DNA of 64,000 nt, taken from Chryseobacterium sp. LJ668 (GTDB taxonomy: Bacteria > Bacteroidota > Bacteroidia > Flavobacteriales > Weeksellaceae). The notes beneath the pieces are model-generated. The model was not told the DNA's origin. It saw nothing but the letters and a program-made list of their open reading frames with translations, and did no database searches. Made by a program: the position numbers and the translations under genes. Positions within the stretch are counted from its first letter, which is position 1, and the number at the start of each line of letters is the position of its first letter. This document shows, one piece after another, positions 37,601-45,239 of the stretch. The DNA lies in contig NZ_CP080443.1 in assembly GCF_019613955.1 (NCBI RefSeq), positions 2,651,001 to 2,715,000 of the forward strand, in the 5' to 3' direction.

Positions 37601-38873
37601 GGCAATCAACTCAAGCATAACTATTTGTGATGAGAACTTAGATGGAACATATGAAGTCAATTTGATGAATTTTACCAATTTGTATGTGGATATTCCGAAT
37701 CCCATGAATACTTTCAGTTTTTATCTGACTCAGCAGGATGCTCAAAATGGCGTGAATGCCATTGCGAATCCTACCAATTTTACTGCACAACCATTTCCAA
37801 ATCAGATTTGGGTTAAAATTCAGAATATTCCAGGGTGCGATGATATCGCAAGCATTAATTTTATCGTGGGAACTAAAGTCGTTCTTCAAAATGCCGGACC
37901 TTTCAATTTAGACAATGTCTGTGATAATGGAAATGACGGAATTGAAAGTGTGAATTTAACACAGTTTCAGCAGCAGATCTATTCCGGGTCTAATGCAGTA
38001 TTTACCTATTATCCGTCTTTGGCGGCCCTGAATTCGGGAACGAATACAATCACAAACCCTGCAAACTATCAGTTTAATCAAATTTCAGGTTCAAATATTG
38101 TTTATGTAAAAGTAAGCGTTCCGGGATTCTGTCCTGAAATAGCGAGCATTAAAATTTCACTGAAGAAAGTACCGATTTTTGAAATTCCGACCCAGTATTT
38201 CTGCCCTGACGGAACTTTTACCTATACTTTGAAAGTGGAAGGTCACACGATTATAAGTTATGTCTGGACAAATCCTTCAGGACAAGTCGTATCAACCACC
38301 GACACGGTTACAGGAATGAACGCTGTCGGAACTTATTCTGTAACAGTCACATCAAATAATGGATGTTCTTACACGGCAACATTCGAGGCTAAATATTATG
38401 ATGTTCCTGTTATTCAGCAAATGGTGGCCAGCGGAAATACGTACACGATCACAGCAACAGGCTCACAACCGATCGTCTATTCAATTGACGGAATTACATG
38501 GCAGTCGAGTAATGTTTTCTACAATTTACCAACCGGAATTATTACATTCTATGTTAAATATGTTGAAGGAAAATGTATTGTAAAGCAGGATGGAGTAATT
38601 TTAGATATTAAAAATGCCATTACACCAAACGGAGACGGTGCAAATGACAAATGGATCATCCGAAACCTGCATGTTTTCGGAAGTAAAATGACCAACGTAA
38701 AAGTATTTGACCGTTATCAATATTTGATTTTTGAACAGAATACCAATACTCAGATCATCTGGGACGGTACAATTTCAGGAAGACCAATCCCGACCTCAAG
38801 TTATTGGTACGTGATCACACTTCCGGACGGCAGAACATTTACCGGCTGGATTCTCGTAAAAAACACGAATTAA
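34671..38873 (+). CDS. Giant repeat surface protein with T9SS type B (gliding-associated) sorting tail
   Basis: 1400 residues. A signal peptide (MKKYLSVLLILIGFLAFSQ) is followed by a 300-residue region with Cys and aromatic residues (SFCFFNQNFSSLVVGSNGMVTF). A tandem array then spans about residues 330-1170, in which a Cys recurs at 334, 423, 515, 605, 699, 790, 886, 986 and 1084, mostly in C-D-x-[ND]-x-[ND] settings such as ICDTNNNGIENGYDLT. The last 85 residues are the type B sorting domain (AITPNGDGANDKW, NVKVFDRYQYLIFEQ, WDGTISGRPIPTSSYWYVI). Such proteins are exported by T9SS and sit on the cell surface; adhesion or matrix function is likely. Confidence 0.88.
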   Translation: MKKYLSVLLILIGFLAFSQAPLQVKIKDVLGNENFHVSCTNDLDAAGCLQLHVEYPVLKETTTYAVTQEVYNPAVPLNQGTSLNANFDDLFAVKLDLPFSFCFFNQNFSSLVVGSNGMVTFDLSQLGNINYPNVFWENPNASLPKNSIFGVYHDMVFSAGDSSEIYYSTIGTAPYRKFVINFFDGRVAGCTDRSSSQIVLHETTNIVEVFVDKKLTPCPTRKFENALIGIMNNDGSLGYSPLSRNTGNWQALQEAYRFTPSGAAVQPVVTWTNSAGQVVGNGVQTNICPTQNDTFTATVQFNVCGSSFLNFTDDFIIDFDATYPVAKNYSQNFCGNAPININLNSFKPNLTSQNPSNFNFSFHSTMQDAQSGQNPLSTTYNLTSNTVFYVRIQNPNVPACFRIAVLTLNFLGKNLLTDTISICDTNNNGIENGYDLTLLNNQILPPGTTGITYHTTQSNAQSNTNPIVAADITVTTKIWVRLQDANCVYVLGPLNFSLKPGVNANSIGLYNYTICDINDNNSEPFDFALNIGPLLSSQTGAAFSAFTTYAGAYSGTGTAVGTIKNGLQTVFIRIDIPGGCFTVIQVDMNVTFTQIKANEKNEYICFNGTQDISFNLQALSANMLISPATVPVTAFYATNDDAEAENNPILPNQTITTDGDFVSQTYYVRFEQSDDCYTIRAINVYLVHPVIVSSNFSICDFNNDNSEVVALTPFSAAIIGTQNASVLFYLNSADAQSGNNAVTSATINGSTQIFVKITSYSCTQIYPVNFSLVSTPAVNPLVNIALNNICDNNNDGIEAYNLTLAQPQIYNGSSAVTFTYYTAYNAVTHTFSGEITNPTQFSVQGSATVYVKVKFNNSECFSASQLNIQLTFLPVVVLANAVLNTCDEDFNLSETFQLNDAIPQMFLPSQNTYALSDIDISYYLTSAEANAGNAASQIGNTYTTNISSVQIWARYQSKTTGCFSVAAIQLNTYFPPKAINSSITICDENLDGTYEVNLMNFTNLYVDIPNPMNTFSFYLTQQDAQNGVNAIANPTNFTAQPFPNQIWVKIQNIPGCDDIASINFIVGTKVVLQNAGPFNLDNVCDNGNDGIESVNLTQFQQQIYSGSNAVFTYYPSLAALNSGTNTITNPANYQFNQISGSNIVYVKVSVPGFCPEIASIKISLKKVPIFEIPTQYFCPDGTFTYTLKVEGHTIISYVWTNPSGQVVSTTDTVTGMNAVGTYSVTVTSNNGCSYTATFEAKYYDVPVIQQMVASGNTYTITATGSQPIVYSIDGITWQSSNVFYNLPTGIITFYVKYVEGKCIVKQDGVILDIKNAITPNGDGANDKWIIRNLHVFGSKMTNVKVFDRYQYLIFEQNTNTQIIWDGTISGRPIPTSSYWYVITLPDGRTFTGWILVKNTN

Positions 38874-38892
38874 ATCCTTTTAAATAATTGAT

Positions 38893-38927
38893 AAAAAACC
38901 TCATTGATTTTCAGTGAGGTTTTTTAT
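38893..38927 (+). terminator. Rho-independent terminator
   Basis: AAAAAACCTCA / TGAGGTTTTTT stem with a short loop. Confidence 0.75.
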
Positions 38928-38953
38928 ATGCAAATAAATTATTAGCAGCATAC

Positions 38954-39109
38954 AATTCCCCTCCTCTGGAGGGGTGGATTCGGCCGCAGGTCGAATACGG
39001 GGTGGTTATAAAGCAGAATTAAATTTCAAGATTTTACTGTCACACATTCTCAAACCACCCTGTCAAAAATTCTTTCGAATTTTCGCCACCCTTCCAGAGG
39101 AGGGGAATT
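38954..39109. repeat. MITE-like inverted-repeat element
   Basis: A 156-base unit in the gap before hutU. Outer 24-base arms (38954-38977 and 39086-39109) are inverted copies matching at 23 of 24 positions (AATTCCCCTCCTCTGG is shared). A second inner pair, GGGGTGGTT at 38999-39007 and AACCACCC ending at 39060, lies inside. Each outer arm itself folds (CCCCTCC / GGAGGGG). It contains no open frame. Its size and terminal symmetry are those of a miniature transposable or REP-type element; no transposase is nearby. The remainder of the gap, 39110-39233, holds only the hutU leader. Confidence 0.6.
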
Positions 39110-39233
39110 TGTGCGGAAGAAACAATTCCAGTAGACCGTATATTTTCACACATTAGTTGCAGGAATTTTCTAATTTGAATATCTTTAAAACCACAAAATT
39201 CAATAACTATCAACCAACAACAATCAAGTATAA

Positions 39234-41219
39234 ATGACTTTCCAGGAACACATACAACAGGGAATCCCATCACAATTACCTCAGCCAAAACCATACGAAA
39301 CCCACATCAACCACGCTCCGAAACGTAAAGAAATCTTGTCAGACGAAGAAAAAAAACTTGCTCTGAAAAACGCTTTACGCTACTTCGAACCAAAATTCCA
39401 CGCAGAATTGTTGCCGGAATTTAGAGATGAATTAGAGAAATACGGTAGAATCTATATGTATCGTTTCCGTCCGGATTATGAGATGAAAGCGAGAGACATT
39501 GCAGAATATCCCGGGAAATCTGAGCAGGCAAAAGCCATTATGCTGATGATTCAGAACAATCTGGATTATGCCGTAGCACAACATCCGCACGAACTGATTA
39601 CGTACGGTGGAAACGGTGCGGTGTTCAGCAATTGGGCGCAGTATCTTCTGACGATGAAATATCTGTCTGAAATGACAGATGATCAAACGTTGACCATGTA
39701 TTCCGGTCATCCGATGGGACTGTATCCTTCGCACAAAGATGCGCCGAGAGTAGTGGTGACGAATGGAATGATGATTCCAAATTATTCCAAGCCGGATGAT
39801 TGGGAAAAATTCAATGCGCTGGGTGTTTCACAGTACGGACAGATGACGGCTGGATCTTATATGTATATTGGTCCACAAGGAATTGTGCACGGAACAACGA
39901 TTACCGTTTTGAATGCTTTTAGAAAAATCAATAAAGAACCAAAAGGCGGATTATTCGTCACTTCAGGTTTGGGCGGAATGTCCGGAGCTCAGCCAAAAGC
40001 CGGAAATATCGCAGGTTGCATTACGGTGATTGCGGAAGTGAATCCAAAGATTACCAAAATCCGTCACGAACAGAAATGGGTGAATGAAATCCACGAAAAT
40101 CTGGATGAAATGGTGGCAAGAGTAAGAAAAGCTCAGGAAAATCAGGAAACGGTTTCTTTGGCTTACCTTGGAAACATCGTCGATATCTGGGAGAAATTTG
40201 ATGAAGAAAATTTAAGAATCGATATCGGTTCAGACCAGACTTCGCTTCACAATCCCTGGGCGGGAGGTTATTATCCGGTCGGACAAACCTTTGAAGAATC
40301 CAATACCATGATAGCAGAAAACCCTGAATTATTCAAAGAAAAAGTTCAGGAAACCTTGAGAAGACACGCTTCCGCCATCAACAGACATACCGCAAAAGGA
40401 ACTTATTTCTTCGATTACGGAAATGCGTTTTTACTTGAAGCTTCCAGAGCCGGAGCCGATGTAATTTCGGAAAATCCTACGATTGGAAGGGAGTTTAAAT
40501 ACCCTTCGTACGTTCAGGATATTATGGGACCGATGTGTTTTGATTATGGTTTCGGGCCGTTCCGTTGGGTTTGTACCAGCGGAAAACCTGAAGATTTGCA
40601 GAAAACCGATGATATTGCGTGTGCCGTTTTAGAGGAAATGATTAAAACGTCGCCCGAAGAAATTCAACAGCAGATGAAAGACAATATCACGTGGATCAAA
40701 GGCGCTCAGGAAAACAATCTGGTCGTTGGTTCGCAGGCGAGAATTCTCTACGCCGATGCCGAAGGAAGAATGAAAATCGCTGAAGCCTTCAACAAAGCCA
40801 TTGCCAACGGAGAAATCGGAGCGGTGGTGTTGGGAAGAGACCATCACGATGTTTCAGGGACGGATTCGCCGTACAGAGAGACTTCCAACATTTATGACGG
40901 CTCGAGATTTACGGCAGATATGGCGATTCAGAATGTGATTGGCGACAGTTTCCGTGGGGCGACCTGGGTGAGCATCCACAACGGTGGTGGCGTTGGCTGG
41001 GGCGAAGTGATCAACGGTGGTTTCGGGATGTTGCTCGATGGAAGCGATGATGCCGACAGAAGATTAAAATCGATGCTCTTCTGGGACGTCAACAACGGAA
41101 TTTCCCGAAGAAGCTGGGCAAGAAATGAAGGGGCTGTTTTCGCCATTAAAAGAGCAATGGAAGCCGAACCGAATTTGAAAGTGACGTTGCCAAATTTTGT
41201 GGATGAGGGTTTGTTTTAA
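39234..41219 (+). CDS. hutU: Urocanate hydratase
   Basis: 661 residues. Converts urocanate to imidazolonepropionate in histidine degradation using tightly bound NAD+ as an electrophile. The NAD-binding stretch LGGMSGAQPKAGNIAGCITV and the active-site Cys (C447 in PFRWVCTSGKPEDLQ) are intact, as is LGRDHHDVSGTDSPYRETS. It is about 100 residues longer than the Pseudomonas enzyme, with inserted segments, as I expect for the Bacteroidota form. The other hut genes (hutH, hutI, ftcD) are not in this window. Its third positions look richer in G and C than the neighbouring genes. Confidence 0.96.
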   Translation: MTFQEHIQQGIPSQLPQPKPYETHINHAPKRKEILSDEEKKLALKNALRYFEPKFHAELLPEFRDELEKYGRIYMYRFRPDYEMKARDIAEYPGKSEQAKAIMLMIQNNLDYAVAQHPHELITYGGNGAVFSNWAQYLLTMKYLSEMTDDQTLTMYSGHPMGLYPSHKDAPRVVVTNGMMIPNYSKPDDWEKFNALGVSQYGQMTAGSYMYIGPQGIVHGTTITVLNAFRKINKEPKGGLFVTSGLGGMSGAQPKAGNIAGCITVIAEVNPKITKIRHEQKWVNEIHENLDEMVARVRKAQENQETVSLAYLGNIVDIWEKFDEENLRIDIGSDQTSLHNPWAGGYYPVGQTFEESNTMIAENPELFKEKVQETLRRHASAINRHTAKGTYFFDYGNAFLLEASRAGADVISENPTIGREFKYPSYVQDIMGPMCFDYGFGPFRWVCTSGKPEDLQKTDDIACAVLEEMIKTSPEEIQQQMKDNITWIKGAQENNLVVGSQARILYADAEGRMKIAEAFNKAIANGEIGAVVLGRDHHDVSGTDSPYRETSNIYDGSRFTADMAIQNVIGDSFRGATWVSIHNGGGVGWGEVINGGFGMLLDGSDDADRRLKSMLFWDVNNGISRRSWARNEGAVFAIKRAMEAEPNLKVTLPNFVDEGLF

Positions 41220-41235
41220 AACTTTTTAGATATGG

Positions 41236-41264
41236 AAAAAACCTGCTGTGAGGCAGGTTTTTTG
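41236..41264 (+). terminator. Terminator of hutU
   Basis: AAACCTGC TGTGAG GCAGGTTT hairpin plus T run; the same sequence occurs after the gene at 46915. Confidence 0.8.
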
Positions 41265-41308
41265 TGTTTTGTCATTAATTAATTATTTATTACGAACTAA
41301 TTTAAAGT

Positions 41309-41932
41309 TCATATTTTATGTTTTTTCTCTATATACAAAATCACATCTTTAGTTACTAATCTATGAATTGCCGAAATTATTGTTTCCATAATTTCATAAT
41401 CTGGCTTTTGTCCTTTTACTGGAATTGAAATATTTAATGCGTCAGCATCTTTAGCATAAAAATTTCTTCCATAATTAAATTGTCCGTTGTAAGAAGATTT
41501 GTGGATTGCAGAGGTTATAAAAAGTGATGTAAATTTTGGAGATTTTTCTGTATGAATTACTGCAATATGATCATCTGCACCGTATCTATAATTTCTATAT
41601 TTAGCTGAGCCAAACATATCAATTGTTATACTGTTTTCTGAAAATACAGTTACTTCATTTCCAATAAAATCAGAAACTCCTTCATTAGTTTCTCCTGCCG
41701 TAACAAATGGTAAAGTACCTGACACTCGATCTGCACTTCTTAGTCTTTTCCCACGTGTAGATTTTCCAAATAATTTTTCAAGATTAAAATTTTGCCATTC
41801 TAAGTTTTTATAATCTTCTAAAGCATGTTTTTCTTTTTCGGTCAGGTTATAATCATTTAATCCGTTTTTTGATAGATATGTGTTTAGTTTTTCAATTCGT
41901 TCTGCTTCCAGCTCTGCAACAAAGCTTTCCAT
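41309..41932 (-). CDS. Restriction-modification specificity subunit, C-terminal half (split by frameshift)
   Basis: 207 residues beginning MESFVAELEAERIEKLNTYL, which is the central helical linker of a two-TRD specificity subunit, not a natural N-terminus. A target-recognition domain follows (EWQNFNLEKLFGKSTRG, then FVTAGETNEGVSDFIG and SITIDMFGSAKYRNYRYGADDH). It begins 4 bases after the stop of the N-terminal half, in a different frame; restoring two T residues before the ATG would fuse them into one chain of about 340 residues, near the BcgI B subunit size. It could still be made by re-initiation at this ATG and act as a half-subunit. Transcribed after the R-M gene at 42377. Confidence 0.7.
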   Translation of the reverse strand: MESFVAELEAERIEKLNTYLSKNGLNDYNLTEKEKHALEDYKNLEWQNFNLEKLFGKSTRGKRLRSADRVSGTLPFVTAGETNEGVSDFIGNEVTVFSENSITIDMFGSAKYRNYRYGADDHIAVIHTEKSPKFTSLFITSAIHKSSYNGQFNYGRNFYAKDADALNISIPVKGQKPDYEIMETIISAIHRLVTKDVILYIEKKHKI

Positions 41933-41936
41933 AAAA

Positions 41937-42326
41937 TCAATCTATAATATTATTTTTTATAGGCAATTGAACCTTTTCATCTTGTATTTTTGGCCATGTA
42001 CACATGTTTTGATATCCAAATTTTTTTTTCAAAAAATTGAATGAATTAGCTAGAAATAAGCCTTGGTTATCAGTTATTTTAAATGTAGTTTTTAATGAAA
42101 AGACTCTAGCATGGGTTACCATTTTATATGAAAATCGACGATAAAAGGCTAAGCCAAACATATCAATTGTTATTGTACTTTTATCGAAAATATTTGCAAT
42201 CACATCAGTTTTTCCTAAAACTCCATTATTTGTCAATCCAGCAGTTATTACATAGTTACCTTTCCCATTAATGTGTGTCTTCTGAATATCAAAATTACCA
42301 CTTGAGCTGATAAATAATTTGTTCAA
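41937..42326 (-). CDS. Restriction-modification specificity subunit, N-terminal half (split, weak start)
   Basis: 129 residues counted from a TTG at 42326, but the frame is open up to 42392 and reads NEKLKNVKWGEFELNKLF before it, the usual opening of these subunits. No ATG lies in that extension, so the original start seems lost or is non-standard. It holds one target-recognition domain (YVITAGLTNNGVLGKTD, STITIDMFGLAFYRRFSY) parallel to that of the second half, and ends at VQLPIKNNIID, where a frame change stops it. Together with 41309-41932 it is the DNA-specificity component of the locus. Functional status is doubtful. Confidence 0.65.
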   Translation of the reverse strand: MNKLFISSSGNFDIQKTHINGKGNYVITAGLTNNGVLGKTDVIANIFDKSTITIDMFGLAFYRRFSYKMVTHARVFSLKTTFKITDNQGLFLANSFNFLKKKFGYQNMCTWPKIQDEKVQLPIKNNIID

Positions 42327-42336
42327 TTCAAACTCA

Positions 42337-42373
42337 CCCCACTTAACATTTTTTAATTTCTCATTAAGTGGGG
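42337..42373. repeat. 10-bp inverted repeat at the R-M / specificity gene junction
   Basis: CCCCACTTAA (42337-42346) and TTAAGTGGGG (42364-42373) are perfect inverted copies around a 17-base AT-rich loop. It sits just after the methyltransferase stop, over the expected start of the specificity gene. There is no T tract in the direction of transcription, so it is not a normal terminator. Confidence 0.6.
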
Positions 42374-42376
42374 TAT

Positions 42377-44425
42377 TTACTTTCCCAAAGTTTCATCATT
42401 ACTATTTTGTTTTAAAAGTGTACTGATTTCCCAAGCCAAATAGTCACTTACTGTTTTTTTGAAGTCTTGTAAAGTAGGCTTTGTGTCTATTATTGACGAT
42501 TGATTCCAATCCGCGCCATTATTTGGATCAATAGTCCATTCATGATATTCTCTTTCAGTAAAAATATCGAGCTTGTTTTTTCCAAAACGCACTAAATTTA
42601 CTAATTCATCATATCTTTCTTTCGCTCGATCATTATCTTTTAAATTGCTACTTGCTTTTTTACGATTAGTTCTTATGTATCCATCATTAGTGAAGTCAAT
42701 GAATTTTACAATGTCATCAGTATGATGTTTTTCATTTACCTTAAAAACATAAATATTTGTTTGTACACTTGCTTTACCAATAAATATATCAACTGGCATT
42801 TTAATACTTGCTAAGAGAGTGTGTTTTTTTAATATTCTTTTATTGTATTCTTTAGCTTTTCCAGAACCAGCGGAGTTTTGAATAATAATAGCTGCATAGC
42901 CCTTATTCATCATATTGAGAGCTTTTTCTACGAAGTTCATTCCATTACCATTAGCAGAATAAGGTGGATTTAATATAAAAGCATCCGCCGGGAACGTCTT
43001 ATCCTTCTTTCCATAACCATATTTACCATCAAAATCTTTTATGGAGTCAATATTTAAAATGTTTGAACTACCGTCACCCATTAAAATCATATTGAGAATA
43101 GCCAACATGTATACACTTGAAAGCAATTCTAAACCAAGAAGTTGCTCTGCTTTTATTTTAATTTCTTTTTGTATAAGTTCTTGAGGCGATTTAATAGTGT
43201 TTTTGGCATCATTGAGCATTTCATTCATCGCTGCTACCAACAAACCCGCTGAACCAGTTGCAAAATCCCATACGTAAGAATCTTTATCTATTCTTGCCAA
43301 TCTCACCAAAAGAGAAGCGACATAGGATGGCGTAAGCACAACATCATTTAACTTATCTTGAGAGAAGCCTAACCAGCCATACATCTCATTAAATAGTTTG
43401 CCTGTAAAATCAGTTGTTAAGCCAATTTTATAATATATGCCCAAATCATCTACAATTTTAGTAAAAACTCTTTTCAACTGGCTTTCTCCATTTTCAACTT
43501 TGTTGATGTTTTCTGTAGTTAAGGTATTTTCTAAAGTTCTTAAAATTAAATTCTTCTTTTCTATTGGTATATCTTTTTCATCTAAAAAAGCTTTGATCTT
43601 TCTTACAATTATATCTCCGTCTTTGTTACCATTCTCATTTGACGATTTTAAATCAGATTTTTCAAGCGGTGTAACTTTTTCCGGTATTCCAAGAGTAGCA
43701 ATTATTGACGCAGCAACAAGATAAACACGATCACTTTCTGCTAGTCCTTTTTCATTTTGGTAAATATCATTGTTAAGTTTTGCTAAACTCAAGTCTATCT
43801 CTTTTTCTCGTTGTTCTTTTAGTTTATCAAGTTCTTCTTGAGATAATTGTAAAGTTTTTATTTTGTTAATGAAATCATCAAAATTTGCTGGTAATAAAAA
43901 GGAAAAATCTGTGTAGTCACCAATTTTTTGTCCTGCTCCAAGATTGCTTCTTGACACGTAATAAACTCCTATTTCATGTTGTATTTGCCCCATTTCATCC
44001 TTATAACCAGTCATTCCGATGGCAATAATATCGGTGTAACTCGTGTGATGAAGCAAAGCGTTTGCATAATGCACCGCTCCATTTACAGCAAAAGAGTTAA
44101 TGTTTTTAAAATTTGGTTCGTTTTTAGTCGTTCTATTTTCAACTTGACCATAACTATCCAGTTTTACAAGTTTATCTTTATAACCTTTATATTCTATGAG
44201 AATAGGAAAAGGATTTTTGTATTTATCATAACCTATTAATTTTACATCTGGACGATTTCCACCAGCTCCACCGTTTTTAGTATAATAGTCAAAAAGTGCT
44301 TTATCTATTTCAGAGTTTAGAGGTTCTTGCTCTAATTTATAAGGGAGTTTGAATGCTTTAAGCCATCCATTTGCTAAGTCGGCTATATTAGGTTCTATAG
44401 ATTGTACAAATTTTTTTACTTTCAT
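42377..44425 (-). CDS. BcgI-like fused restriction endonuclease / N6-adenine methyltransferase
   Basis: 682 residues from the ATG at 44425 (MKVKKFVQSIEPN); a TTG ten codons upstream is less likely. The N-terminal third carries a PD-(D/E)XK nuclease signature: P59-D60 in GNRPDVKLIGYD and E78-Y-K80 in ILIEYKGYK. A helical linker leads to a gamma-class adenine methyltransferase with motif I DFATGSAG (from D387) and catalytic NPPY at 486-489. This order is that of BcgI subunit A (Type IIB), which cuts DNA on both sides of a bipartite site and needs a separate specificity subunit. That subunit follows downstream but is split. Very AT-rich compared with hutU. Confidence 0.85.
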   Translation of the reverse strand: MKVKKFVQSIEPNIADLANGWLKAFKLPYKLEQEPLNSEIDKALFDYYTKNGGAGGNRPDVKLIGYDKYKNPFPILIEYKGYKDKLVKLDSYGQVENRTTKNEPNFKNINSFAVNGAVHYANALLHHTSYTDIIAIGMTGYKDEMGQIQHEIGVYYVSRSNLGAGQKIGDYTDFSFLLPANFDDFINKIKTLQLSQEELDKLKEQREKEIDLSLAKLNNDIYQNEKGLAESDRVYLVAASIIATLGIPEKVTPLEKSDLKSSNENGNKDGDIIVRKIKAFLDEKDIPIEKKNLILRTLENTLTTENINKVENGESQLKRVFTKIVDDLGIYYKIGLTTDFTGKLFNEMYGWLGFSQDKLNDVVLTPSYVASLLVRLARIDKDSYVWDFATGSAGLLVAAMNEMLNDAKNTIKSPQELIQKEIKIKAEQLLGLELLSSVYMLAILNMILMGDGSSNILNIDSIKDFDGKYGYGKKDKTFPADAFILNPPYSANGNGMNFVEKALNMMNKGYAAIIIQNSAGSGKAKEYNKRILKKHTLLASIKMPVDIFIGKASVQTNIYVFKVNEKHHTDDIVKFIDFTNDGYIRTNRKKASSNLKDNDRAKERYDELVNLVRFGKNKLDIFTEREYHEWTIDPNNGADWNQSSIIDTKPTLQDFKKTVSDYLAWEISTLLKQNSNDETLGK

Positions 44426-44589
44426 TATTTTAAGTTCCAAACTTTTAATCTGCAAAGTTAATGTTATCTTAGAAAAACGACCTAATTAGTCATAAAATAT
44501 AATTGATAATAAATTAAAGTATTAGAATATTAAATAGAAAAAATGAGTACTATTTATTATTTTAATTTTCGGTGAAACAACCATAAAGT

Positions 44590-44694
44590 AAACTTCCCAA
44601 CACCTCCGTTTATTTAAAATAACCCTGTTTATAACTTCCGTAGTCCTCCGGAAGTCTCCTAGCAAGTTGTGGGAAACCTTCGGAGGACTTCTTT
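44590..44694. repeat. Nested imperfect inverted repeats in a geneless spacer
   Basis: The 318 to 350-base gap between the R-M operon and the gene remnant at 44774 has no credible open frame. It holds several overlapping arms: AGTCCTCCGGAAG (44642-44654) against CCTTCGGAGGACTT (44677-44690), CTTCCG against CGGAAG (44635-44654), and a weaker outer pair from ACTTCCCAACACCTCCG (44592-44608) to GTTGTGGGAAACC (about 44666-44678). The purine/pyrimidine blocks alternate like those of dispersed repeats. The unit lies directly upstream of a damaged gene. Confidence 0.5.
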
Positions 44695-44773
44695 GGTTTA
44701 AAACAAGATGGTTTGCTACCACAGAAGTTTTTTTATATTTGAATTTAATTTATTAATCAAAAAACGCAAACAG

Positions 44774-45183
44774 ATGAAAATTGCACTCACTAAGTTGAGC
44801 ACTAAAGACCTTGCGACTTTGGCTCAGAGTATTCTTCACAAACGGCTCAGATGAAAAAACTGATCGAAGAATTGGAAATCCCTCAAAACAGGCAGAAAAT
44901 TACGGTTCTTTCTCTTGATCCGGCTTTTACCGAACTAAAATCCAAACATGAATTTTTTGAAACTCAATTTGCAGATCAGGCAGAAGCGAATGCAGACCTC
45001 CGACAGATGACGAGTGCGAGCGCCATTCGGAAAGATCTTGAGAAAAACTTGAAAACGTACATCAATCTCCTGACCGCAATGAAAGATGTTCAGGATTGGG
45101 AGCTTCTATACAACGATACCAACGAGCTGGTAAAAGCAGCTAAAAATTCTGAAGTAAATAGGAAAGAAGAAAAACCGGAATAA
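44774..45183 (+). pseudogene. Remnant of a DUF6261-like gene with internal deletion and frame change
   Basis: An ATG at 44774 starts MKIALTKLSTKDLATLAQ, then changes frame and stops at 44852. In another frame (from about 44825) EYSSQTAQMKKLIEELEIP continues through 45183 as a coherent protein (contains LKTYINLLTAMKDVQDWELLYNDTNELVKAAK). Intact relatives I recall (DUF6261, Chryseobacterium) are about twice as long, so the middle appears deleted. The 110-residue frame from 44851 alone might still be translated. Family function is unknown. Confidence 0.55.
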
Positions 45184-45190
45184 AACAGAA

Positions 45191-45218
45191 AGACTCAGCG
45201 GAAAGCTGAGTTTTTTGT
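45191..45218 (+). terminator. Rho-independent terminator
   Basis: ACTCAGC / GCTGAGT stem and T run after the remnant gene. Confidence 0.65.
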
Positions 45219-45239
45219 TTAAATAATCTAAAGTCCAAC

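Noticed and set aside
38954..39109. Considered as a CRISPR leader or partial array
   Set aside because: Only one inverted pair and no regularly spaced direct repeats or spacers; no cas genes.
41309..42326. Considered as two independent small specificity genes
   Set aside because: The second begins with the central helical linker (MESFVAELEAERIEKL) that normally lies in mid-chain, and the frames join by a two-base change, so a split single gene is the better reading.
42377..44425. Considered as a normal Type I HsdM
   Set aside because: The N-terminal PD-(D/E)XK nuclease motif and the absence of an hsdR gene fit a BcgI-like fusion, not a separate methyltransferase subunit.
44522..44722. Minus-strand frame in the spacer after the R-M locus
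   Set aside because: It overlaps the nested inverted repeats, has no homology I recognise, and the residues are odd.
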